Position numbers and translations under genes: made by a program
Part shown: one piece after another, positions 1 to 6,167 of the stretch
How positions within the stretch are numbered: position 1 is the stretch's first letter
Layout: each line of letters starts with the position of its first letter
NCBI GenBank assembly: GCA_018701055.1
Contig: JABIUH010000234.1
Span: 1 to 6,593, forward strand
Direction of reading: 5' to 3'
Source of the DNA: Woeseia sp.
GTDB taxonomy: Bacteria > Pseudomonadota > Gammaproteobacteria > Steroidobacterales > Woeseiaceae
DNA length: 6,593 nt
The notes under the pieces: generated by a model
What the model saw: only the letters and a program-made list of their open reading frames with translations
The model's database searches: none
Told to the model about the DNA's origin: nothing

Positions 1-246
1 GACAATTCTTTGATTTATGCGACGACCGATCAGTCATTCGCAAAAATTCACGGCATTGAAGGTATACCAATGTTTAGCGCGGGCAACGCGGGTGGCCGGA
101 TCAAAACGGGTTTACACATCGATGGTGGCGGTAGTCCGGGTACAAGGCTTGGCTATACGGCAATGCGGCTGATGGGCGTGGAAACGCCATCCTGGGGAAA
201 TCAAAGTAATACGACGTCAAGCGAGATCGGCGAAATAATGGCCTAG
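1..246 (+). CDS. C-terminal fragment of a DUF1552-type protein (5' end outside window)
   Basis: The frame is open from the first base and ends at TAG 244-246, giving the last 81 residues of a longer protein whose start lies off the left edge. The fragment contains an A-G-N-A-G-G-R-I-K-T-G-L-H motif at residues 27-39, then a hydrophilic turn, a TRLGYTAMRLMGV segment and a SWGNQSN tail. This layout (glycine-rich 'AG.AGG..KTG.H', then 'mGV....fG/WG') matches what I know of the end of DUF1552 proteins, which are usually exported. They often sit next to DUF1592/cytochrome-like genes in environmental proteobacteria and planctomycetes. Their function is not established. The related DUF1501 family has a similar glycine-rich end and cannot be fully excluded from 81 residues. 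The next gene begins 38 bases downstream on the same strand, so this is probably the upstream member of an operon. Confidence 0.62.
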   Translation, partial: DNSLIYATTDQSFAKIHGIEGIPMFSAGNAGGRIKTGLHIDGGGSPGTRLGYTAMRLMGVETPSWGNQSNTTSSEIGEIMA

Positions 247-274
247 TAGTGCAATCGTGCGGGAAGCCTGGCTC

Positions 275-278
275 GGAG
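275..278 (+). promoter_or_regulatory. Ribosome binding site for the triple-repeat exported protein
   Basis: GGAG lies six bases before ATG 285. It is the reason for preferring ATG 285 over the in-frame GTG at 249, which has no comparable motif and would put twelve hydrophilic residues in front of the signal peptide. The motif sits in the loop and 3' side of a small possible hairpin (268-273 pairing with 277-283 around a bulged C). Confidence 0.6.
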
Positions 279-284
279 CCCAGA

Positions 285-1661
285 ATGACAATTCGAAATT
301 CTTTATTTTCAGATAGAACTCAGCATCGGTTGAGCGGTCTTGCTCTATTCGCGTGCATTGTGTTGGCAGTTCCAAACGCAATGGCAGAAGTAGTCGTTGA
401 GCAATACAAGAGCGTACCGATGCCGGCTGGAATCCGAATCGAAGCGACAGAACTGGACGGGCCAGTCTTTGCTGATGCAGTCGGACGCACAATTTATACC
501 TGGCCTTCGCATAAGCAACGCAATGGGTACAGCGGCGAAACGCAAGGCAATCCGGCTTGTTACGATGAAGTGTTGACGGTGACCGCTGGTCTTATGAGTC
601 CGTATCCGCCGGGCATTTTGCTACCGGACCTGGACAGTAGGCCAAGCTGCATGGACTTGTGGCCGCCCCTTGTCCCTGTAGATGATGCTGAAGAGATTGA
701 AAAATGGACTATTCTTGAGCGTAAAGATGGTTTGCGTCAGTGGACCTACGATGAACAACCGCTTTATACGTCAGTACGCGACAATCAGCCAGGCGATGTC
801 CTTGGCGGTACGACACGACGCTACGGTGGCGACTCGCCAGCTAACCGAGTTCCACTCACGCCACCGTCCAGGGTGCCACCAGGATTCGCGGTAAAAACGA
901 CGACTGTTGGACGTTTGCTGACAACGGACAAAACTTATTCGGTTTACGCTTACAACAAAGACACGCCAGAGACGTCCATGTGTGATGGTGCCTGTGCACA
1001 AATCTGGAAACCCGTATTGGCGCCGTCGATGGCAAGAGCGCAAGGTGAGTGGTCGATCATCGAGCGATCATCAGGTATACGCCAATGGGCATTTCGGCAG
1101 CAACTACTTTATACGCACGTCCTGGATACGGGAACTTGGAGTCTGGAAGGAAGTGATGTTCCCGGTTGGAGCAATGTATATACACAAATTGCGCCGCCGC
1201 CTCCTGCGAGTTTTACGGTGCAGGACACGTTGGCCGGTCAAGTGCTGGCAGATACCGACGGCAGAACGCTTTATATCTACAATTGCGGTGACGATTCAGC
1301 CGATCAATTGGCATGTGATCATCCCAACGACACACAAGTGTACCGGCTGGCTATGTGCGGCGGTGGCGACGCAAATAATTGTCTGCAGCATTGGCCTTAT
1401 GTAGAGGCGCCAGCAGATGCAAAAAGTGATAGCCGCGCGTGGAGTGTTGTCAGTATCGATCCCAAAACTGGACATTATGCCGAGCCGGAACAGGCCGACG
1501 CAATGCAGGTTTGGGCGTATCGAGATAGACCCGTTTACACCTATGGTGGCGACGAAAAGCCTGGTGATGTCCACGGTGCGGGAACGGGTGAATGGCGGGC
1601 ACAACGCAACGGTATTAAGGCGATTTGGCTCCGCGATGACTATATGGGAGGCACACTATGA
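285..1661 (+). CDS. Exported protein with three COG4315 / Lipoprotein_15-like repeats
   Basis: This is a 458-residue protein. Residues 1-35 form a Sec-type signal peptide: basic start, hydrophobic core about 17-30, likely cleavage after A-M-A at 34. There is no lipobox cysteine, so it is probably soluble periplasmic or secreted. Three homologous units follow at about 59-175, 208-300 and 317-433. Each begins with G-x-[VL]-[FL]-x-x-[DT] then a Y-x-[WY], carries a C-x-x-x-W or C-x-x-x-x-W followed by P/KP, and ends with W-[ST]-[IV] ... QW-[TA]-[YF] ... [LV]-Y-T. These are hallmarks of the COG4315 repeat (PF03640), whose function is unknown. Only repeat 2 keeps a full Y-x-Y-x-x-D (YAYNKD, 221-226). 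Repeats 1 and 3 carry insertions with extra cysteines (C92, C122; C334, C344, C358, C366). A proline-rich linker (303-307) separates repeats 2 and 3. Its stop overlaps the next start as ATGA, indicating translational coupling. The family call is good; the role is unknown. GTG 249 is an alternative start. Confidence 0.85.
   Translation: MTIRNSLFSDRTQHRLSGLALFACIVLAVPNAMAEVVVEQYKSVPMPAGIRIEATELDGPVFADAVGRTIYTWPSHKQRNGYSGETQGNPACYDEVLTVTAGLMSPYPPGILLPDLDSRPSCMDLWPPLVPVDDAEEIEKWTILERKDGLRQWTYDEQPLYTSVRDNQPGDVLGGTTRRYGGDSPANRVPLTPPSRVPPGFAVKTTTVGRLLTTDKTYSVYAYNKDTPETSMCDGACAQIWKPVLAPSMARAQGEWSIIERSSGIRQWAFRQQLLYTHVLDTGTWSLEGSDVPGWSNVYTQIAPPPPASFTVQDTLAGQVLADTDGRTLYIYNCGDDSADQLACDHPNDTQVYRLAMCGGGDANNCLQHWPYVEAPADAKSDSRAWSVVSIDPKTGHYAEPEQADAMQVWAYRDRPVYTYGGDEKPGDVHGAGTGEWRAQRNGIKAIWLRDDYMGGTL
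1646..1651 (+). promoter_or_regulatory. Strong ribosome binding site for the second exported protein
   Basis: GGGAGG ends six bases before ATG 1658. It lies inside the last codons of the upstream gene and fixes the start in the ATGA overlap, so the downstream gene can be loaded independently as well as by coupled re-initiation. Confidence 0.75.
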
Positions 1662-2761
1662 TCACAGCTAACTTCAAATCTTCTGTGCAGAAGAACGTTC
1701 GGCGGTCAGTGCTTGCACTTAGTCTGATTCTGTTATTGCCACTATTCTCTTTCGCAGACAACGCATCCACTGTGCGAGATGGCAGAATTGGCTACGTAAT
1801 GACGGATTTGTTTTGGGCGGTATACCAAACGCCAGATGGCAAGGAAGAATGTCCGAGCGGATACAACGACGGACCGCGGGAGCAATTCGAGAAGCTGTTT
1901 CCCGAAGGCACGGTACGCACCGTCGTAGACACGCAACTCAAACAGGAAATCGAAACGTGGCATCCAACAGATGCACCCGACTCATTGCCGTTTCTTGAAG
2001 TAGAAGGGGCATTGTCCTACGGCCTGAACCTCGACGGAGAGATTGGACCTAACGACTTCACGCATCCCAACGGTGAGCAGGGAATCGACAACGAAGTCTA
2101 TCGTGCGGTCGGCTGTGTCATCGGCTTTCGGGGGCCTGACGGCGTCGAGGTGATTTTTCAGAACAAAGCAATTACGGACCGACGCTATAACAGAATGATG
2201 ATCGAGTTGTCAGGTGTCGATGATTTATCCAGTGATGACAACGTAACGGTTACGTTGTATCGAGGCATGGACCGTCTCCTAACTGATGCCACCGGTTTGA
2301 AGGTAATGTCAGGTGGTTCACAGAGAGTCGATATGCGTTGGGGCGCGAAGCTCATTCGACAAACGACGGGAAAAATTGTCGATGGTGTACTCACCACTGA
2401 ACCGTTGGCTGAAATGATCATGCCTTGGATGAATCTGTCGGTTCCAAGCATCCACATTTTTCGTGACATGCGTTTGCAACTTAGTCTGACGCCGGATGGT
2501 GCCGAGGGGTTAGTCGCGGGCTATGCGGATATTGATGCCTGGTACAAACAATTAATCAGGAATGATTCAACACACCATCTCAGCAATGGCCAGATCTCTG
2601 GCATTTCTCTGCGCAAAGCGCTGGGCCGACTTGCGGACTCACATCCCGATCCGGAGACGGGTGCCAACACGGCGATCTCCACTGCGTTGGACGTCAAGAT
2701 GGCGCAAGTTTTTATCGTGCATCCGGGTACGACTGATCAGGCTGAGATTATTTCGCACTAG
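1658..2761 (+). CDS. Secreted protein of unknown function, coupled to the repeat protein
   Basis: This is a 367-residue protein I do not recognise as a named family. Residues 1-33 are a clear Sec signal peptide (basic 8-16, hydrophobic 18-32, cleavage after S-F-A at 33), so the mature protein should act in the periplasm or outside the cell. The mature part has only two cysteines, C65 in an ECPSGYNDG segment and C153 in VGCVIGF, which could form one disulfide. A distinctive block at 118-160 reads ALSYGLNLDG, then NDFTHPNGEQGIDNE, then RAVGC. It is rich in Asp, Asn and Gly like a metal- or sugar-binding loop, but that is only a resemblance. The rest (175-300) looks beta-rich. There is no second membrane segment and no lipobox. 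The start is fixed by GGGAGG and the ATGA overlap. It is probably the last gene of the left operon. My impression, from memory only, is that similar proteins accompany DUF1552/DUF1592 genes elsewhere. Confidence 0.82.
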   Translation: MITANFKSSVQKNVRRSVLALSLILLLPLFSFADNASTVRDGRIGYVMTDLFWAVYQTPDGKEECPSGYNDGPREQFEKLFPEGTVRTVVDTQLKQEIETWHPTDAPDSLPFLEVEGALSYGLNLDGEIGPNDFTHPNGEQGIDNEVYRAVGCVIGFRGPDGVEVIFQNKAITDRRYNRMMIELSGVDDLSSDDNVTVTLYRGMDRLLTDATGLKVMSGGSQRVDMRWGAKLIRQTTGKIVDGVLTTEPLAEMIMPWMNLSVPSIHIFRDMRLQLSLTPDGAEGLVAGYADIDAWYKQLIRNDSTHHLSNGQISGISLRKALGRLADSHPDPETGANTAISTALDVKMAQVFIVHPGTTDQAEIISH

Positions 2762-4094
2762 GCAGTAATTTTGGCCAGATGACTGTGACGAAAAACGCGG
2801 CGAGCAAACCATCAACTGCTGGGATTGTGGTAACAGTGGCAGCCGTATTGGTGGTCAAGTAGGCGATGCCTGACCCGACGATCCATGCGACGTAGGCTGC
2901 TGTGCCAAATGCGGACACGTTCTGCAGATCGGCGAAATCTCGTCTGCCGTTATTGAGTACAAAAAAATCGGCCAGGTAAATTCCTGCCACGGGCGCGGTC
3001 GCGATCCCAAGAAAAAATACGAATGGCAGGAAATAGTCCATAACACCCAGTGCGGCTCCGAGTGTGCCGACGACGCCGGATACAAACGCAATTTTCCATG
3101 TGAGGGTGTTTTTGAATACCGTCGAAAGGGTCAAAATGCCCGCGTAAAGATTGACAGTGTTCGTTGTCCAAGTCGCAAAGGTCAGGATCAACAAGGCTGG
3201 AACCGCGATATCAAGACTGATCATTATTTTCATGATATCGGTTTCGCCTGTCACCAATGTCGGAATACCGGAGGCCAACATAATCAACGGGTAGCCGATG
3301 GCGAGGCCGGAGACTGTTTTAATCGCGTCGCGATCAGAGCGCGAGAAGCGCGTAAAGTCGGGCGCGCCGACAGCCATTAGTATATTGGCACCAATCACGG
3401 CCGACACGGCATGACCAAAACTCATTCCGCCTTGGCCAGGAACCTCCAATAACGCATTCCATTCTGTTTGTTGGATGGCGCTATAAACAACAAAAACCAG
3501 GAAGAAAGCCAATAGCGGGACGGCCATGGTTGAAAACCGATCAACAACGCTAAAGCCGAATACTGCGGTTAAGGCCATCACAACACAGCCTAATGTTGCA
3601 CAGACCGTTGCGTGAATGTCGATGCCATAAAAAGCCAACAATGAATCATGAATTGCTTGGCCAAAAATGTCGCCTGTAGCCGCAAAGTACCCGAGGTATG
3701 TAATCGCAAGCAGCAGGTTGACAGCCTTCGCGCCCTGATGCCCAAAAGTGAATTGGAGGATCATGTATGTCGATAGTCGTGTTCTTGCGGCAACGATAGA
3801 AGTCGCGGTCATCATTGCGGCAACGACGCTACAGCCAACAATAAAAACGATCGTCGCATTCCTAAAACCCAAGGTAGCGGTCAACTCCGAACCGAGATAA
3901 AACACCGGTAGGGTAATTCCAATGCCGAATATGACGACGGCGATGTTCGGCCATCCTACCGTCTTGTGATCGGGGACCGGACTTCGTGTATGGTCAAAAT
4001 CAGTCGAATTACGAGGTTCTTTGCTGTCGATGGCGGCATACCTCTTTTGGATTGAGAGCATTATGAGCCGAATTGAGATATTTTCTAGACCCAT
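2748..4094 (-). CDS. NCS1-family permease (cytosine/purine/hydantoin-type symporter)
   Basis: This is a 448-residue inner-membrane protein with about twelve hydrophobic segments (roughly 49-66, 82-103, 122-146, 163-181, 187-206, 228-245, 261-281, 296-320, 333-350, 353-375, 396-412, 425-440). NCS1 hallmarks are present: GWPNIAVV at the first helix, the PDFTRFSRSDRDA loop (245-257) and WTTNTVNLYAGILTLS (309-324), the counterpart of the cytosine permease CodB helix 8 motif. The family imports cytosine, purines, allantoin or hydantoins with Na+ or H+. The substrate is not readable here, but divergence from hyuAB favours a hydantoin, creatinine or other cyclic amide. The start at 4094 has GGAA seven bases upstream. 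ATG at 4061 is an alternative that would remove eleven residues of a polar N-terminal extension (about 48 residues before helix 1). Its 3' end overlaps the convergent exported-protein gene by 14 bases. Confidence 0.9.
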   Translation of the reverse strand: MGLENISIRLIMLSIQKRYAAIDSKEPRNSTDFDHTRSPVPDHKTVGWPNIAVVIFGIGITLPVFYLGSELTATLGFRNATIVFIVGCSVVAAMMTATSIVAARTRLSTYMILQFTFGHQGAKAVNLLLAITYLGYFAATGDIFGQAIHDSLLAFYGIDIHATVCATLGCVVMALTAVFGFSVVDRFSTMAVPLLAFFLVFVVYSAIQQTEWNALLEVPGQGGMSFGHAVSAVIGANILMAVGAPDFTRFSRSDRDAIKTVSGLAIGYPLIMLASGIPTLVTGETDIMKIMISLDIAVPALLILTFATWTTNTVNLYAGILTLSTVFKNTLTWKIAFVSGVVGTLGAALGVMDYFLPFVFFLGIATAPVAGIYLADFFVLNNGRRDFADLQNVSAFGTAAYVAWIVGSGIAYLTTNTAATVTTIPAVDGLLAAFFVTVIWPKLLPSAK

Positions 4095-4101
4095 TCAGAG
4101 A

Positions 4102-4105
4102 TTCC
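4102..4105 (-). promoter_or_regulatory. Weak ribosome binding site for the NCS1 permease
   Basis: On the - strand GGAA lies seven bases before the ATG at 4094. No comparable motif precedes the alternative ATG at 4061, so this weak site modestly supports the longer form. Confidence 0.35.
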
Positions 4106-4107
4106 AT

Positions 4108-4113
4108 AGAAAG
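4108..4113 (+). promoter_or_regulatory. Ribosome binding site for hyuA
   Basis: AGAAAG ends five bases before ATG 4119. It is purine-rich but not a strong match. It overlaps the GTG at 4113, so ATG 4119 is preferred as the start. Confidence 0.4.
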
Positions 4114-4118
4114 TGACC

Positions 4119-6167
4119 ATGATTTCATCACGACGACTGGCAGTGGATGTCGGTGGCACATTTATTGACTTTGTGACGCTCGATCCCGACACAGGTGCCA
4201 TTACGATTGAAAAGGTGCGCTCCGCCGGCGCGCTCGACGAACAGTTTTTTGCCGGGACACAGAAACTCGGACTGGATCCTGCGGACATTGACATGATCGT
4301 GCACGGCTCGACGATGGTCATTAACACCATCGTTCAGGAGAACGGCGCGAAAGTAGGGTTGATCACGACGACTGGTTTTCGCGACGTGTTGGAACTCGGT
4401 CGCGGAAGTCGCGAAGATATTTATGATCTCTTCTATAAACCACCGCCGCCTTTGGTGCCGCGTTTTCTACGCTTTGAGGTGCCGGAACGCCTGGATAGTC
4501 TTGGCAACATCGTCACGCCGTTAGATGAGTCAGCCGTGGCTGACGCCGCTCATGCCTTGCATGCTGCTGGTGTGGAAAGCATTGCTGTGTGTTTTCTACA
4601 TGCGCATGTAAATCCTGTGCACGAACGACGTGTTGCCGAAATCATCAATGCTGAAATACCAGGATTGAGACTATCGATTTCTTCCGAGGTGGTACGCGAA
4701 TGGCGCGAATTTGAGCGAACGAACACAACGGTACTCAATAGTTACACGCAGCCACGTATGGATGCGTATTTGTCCAAGCTCGATGAAGGATTGGCTAAGC
4801 GTAACTACCAAGGTGCATTCGCCGTAATGCAATCAAGCGGTGGGATTACTTCGAATGCAATCGCGCGTGACGTCCCTGTCCGTACTATTCAGTCGGGGCC
4901 TGCAGGCGGTGTTATTGGTGTGCGGAGACTTTGCGAAGAGCTTGGCGTTGACAATGTCGTCGTGGCTGACGTTGGCGGTACGACGTTTGACGTGTCGCTG
5001 ATACACGAGGGCAAGTATCTCGAGCGTAGCAGCGTCAAGCTAAACCGGCGCCCGGTATTGCAACCGACAATCGATATTGTGTCCATCGGCGCTGGCGGAG
5101 GCAGTATTGCCTGGATCGATTCGGAGGGCGGATTATGCGTGGGTCCCGAAAGTGCGCAGGCTGAACCTGGCCCGGTTTGTTTTGGCATGGGCGGCCAACA
5201 AGCAACTGTTACCGATGCTCAGTTGACGCTGGGCTACCTCGATCCCGAAACGTTTCTTGGTAAACGAATTCAATTAGATCCTGCTGCGGCTCGGTCTGTG
5301 ATCAAGGAAAGCATTGCGGATCCACTCGGCCTATCGGTCGAAGATGCTGCAGCGGGCATCGTACATATTGCGACTATGAACATGGCGTATGCCGTACGCC
5401 AGATAACAGTCGAACGAGGTCACGACCCGCGTGACTTCTCCCTCGTCTGCATTGGTGGCGGTGGCGGCTTGTTCGCGAGTGCGTTACTACGCGAGTTGCA
5501 AATGAAGCAAGCAATTGTGCCGCAAAATCCGGCTGTATTTTCCGCCTGGGGATTGCTGAACGCGGACTACCGCGAAGATGTTACACGCGCCTTTCTTGAG
5601 CCACTTGACGGCGTGTCACCACCATCGTTGCAGAGTCAGTTTGATATTCTCGAGGATGAAGCACGGGAGTGGTTTCGGGGACAGAAACTTGCCAACACCG
5701 AATTGACGATAGAACGTGTCGCGGAAATGAGGTATCTCGGGCAGGAACACACGATCAGGGTTCCCATTGCCGCGAGTGATCTCGAAGGCGATAACTTTGG
5801 AGCGCTACGGAAACGCTTCCATCAAATTTACGAGAAAGCCTACGCCCATGCGTTGCCGGATCACGCCCTCGAGTTTGTCATTCTGCGTTTGGTTGCTATA
5901 GGTGCAATCGAAAAGCCGCCCTTGTTTGAACTGGACGCACTGACACCTGATACAGAGTTGCGCTCTGGCAAACGACGGAAGGTGCATGTCGCGGATGCCC
6001 GGGAGCTGGTTACTTGTGAAATATTTGATCGCGAGGTACTGGCGCCTGGCGCGCAGTTTGAGGGGCCCGCAATTGTCGAAGAATGGAGCACCACAATTCT
6101 TATTTTGCCGGATCAGCAGGTAACGGTCGACCGCTTCGGAGATTTATTGATTCATGAAAAAAACTGA
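4119..6167 (+). CDS. hyuA: Hydantoinase/oxoprolinase family subunit A (HyuA)
   Basis: This 682-residue cytoplasmic protein has the usual length for subunit A of ATP-dependent hydantoinases and 5-oxoprolinases, which open a cyclic amide ring with ATP hydrolysis. The order is Hydant_A_N (about 6-180), Hydantoinase_A (about 200-490) and the C-terminal domain (about 505-680). Visible motifs are DVGGTFID (10-17), VHGSTMVINT (61-70), LYDLFY-like IYDLFYKPPP (101-110), VPERLD (121-126), QSGPAGGVIGV (258-268), the second phosphate-binding motif DVGGTTFD (284-291), GAGGGSIAWID (324-334), EPGPVCFGMGG (349-359) and IGGGGG (445-450). The first motif has Ile16 where the family normally has Thr (DVGGTFTD). 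N-methylhydantoinase, 5-oxoprolinase or another lactamase activity are all possible. The adjacent divergent NCS1 permease suggests substrate import for it. It overlaps hyuB by 14 bases. GTG 4113 is a possible start adding two residues. Confidence 0.92.
   Translation: MISSRRLAVDVGGTFIDFVTLDPDTGAITIEKVRSAGALDEQFFAGTQKLGLDPADIDMIVHGSTMVINTIVQENGAKVGLITTTGFRDVLELGRGSREDIYDLFYKPPPPLVPRFLRFEVPERLDSLGNIVTPLDESAVADAAHALHAAGVESIAVCFLHAHVNPVHERRVAEIINAEIPGLRLSISSEVVREWREFERTNTTVLNSYTQPRMDAYLSKLDEGLAKRNYQGAFAVMQSSGGITSNAIARDVPVRTIQSGPAGGVIGVRRLCEELGVDNVVVADVGGTTFDVSLIHEGKYLERSSVKLNRRPVLQPTIDIVSIGAGGGSIAWIDSEGGLCVGPESAQAEPGPVCFGMGGQQATVTDAQLTLGYLDPETFLGKRIQLDPAAARSVIKESIADPLGLSVEDAAAGIVHIATMNMAYAVRQITVERGHDPRDFSLVCIGGGGGLFASALLRELQMKQAIVPQNPAVFSAWGLLNADYREDVTRAFLEPLDGVSPPSLQSQFDILEDEAREWFRGQKLANTELTIERVAEMRYLGQEHTIRVPIAASDLEGDNFGALRKRFHQIYEKAYAHALPDHALEFVILRLVAIGAIEKPPLFELDALTPDTELRSGKRRKVHVADARELVTCEIFDREVLAPGAQFEGPAIVEEWSTTILILPDQQVTVDRFGDLLIHEKN
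6138..6142 (+). promoter_or_regulatory. Possible ribosome binding site for hyuB
   Basis: GGAGA lies within the end of hyuA, eleven bases before ATG 6154. The spacing is a little long, so re-initiation after hyuA termination may contribute. Confidence 0.4.

Larger units (their letters stand above)
4095..4118. promoter_or_regulatory. Very short divergent intergenic region between permease and hyuA
   Basis: These 24 bases separate the two divergent start codons and hold both ribosome binding sites (GGAA on -, AGAAAG on +), leaving no room for two promoters. Transcription of each gene must begin inside the opposite gene's 5' coding region, or the permease starts at 4061. I found no convincing paired -35/-10 boxes. 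TTGAGA at 4052-4057 with GATATT at 4077-4082 on the + strand is the best I see, and its 19-base spacer makes it weak. Confidence 0.4.

Noticed and set aside
249..284. GTG 249 as the start of the triple-repeat protein
   Set aside because: It would add twelve polar residues before the signal peptide and has no ribosome binding site, whereas ATG 285 has GGAG at good spacing.
1054..1072. Direct repeat CGATCATC ... CGATCATC, 11 bases apart
   Set aside because: It lies within coding sequence (W-S-I-I-E-R-S-S-G) and is best explained by codon coincidence; only two copies.
982..1404. 140-residue open frame on the + strand inside the repeat-protein gene
   Set aside because: It is an alternative frame of a clear gene, with no domain resemblance, no start signal and biased composition.
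2855..3171. Two short - strand open frames inside the permease gene
   Set aside because: Both are out-of-frame shadows of the NCS1 coding sequence, which has unmistakable family motifs in its own frame.
4075..4101. Sigma-70 promoter boxes for hyuA
   Set aside because: The candidate -10 hexamers match poorly or need a 19-base spacer, so I do not list a promoter as a feature in its own right.
4889..5188. 99-residue - strand open frame opposite hyuA
   Set aside because: It is proline/serine-rich antisense of the conserved core of HyuA, with no independent support.
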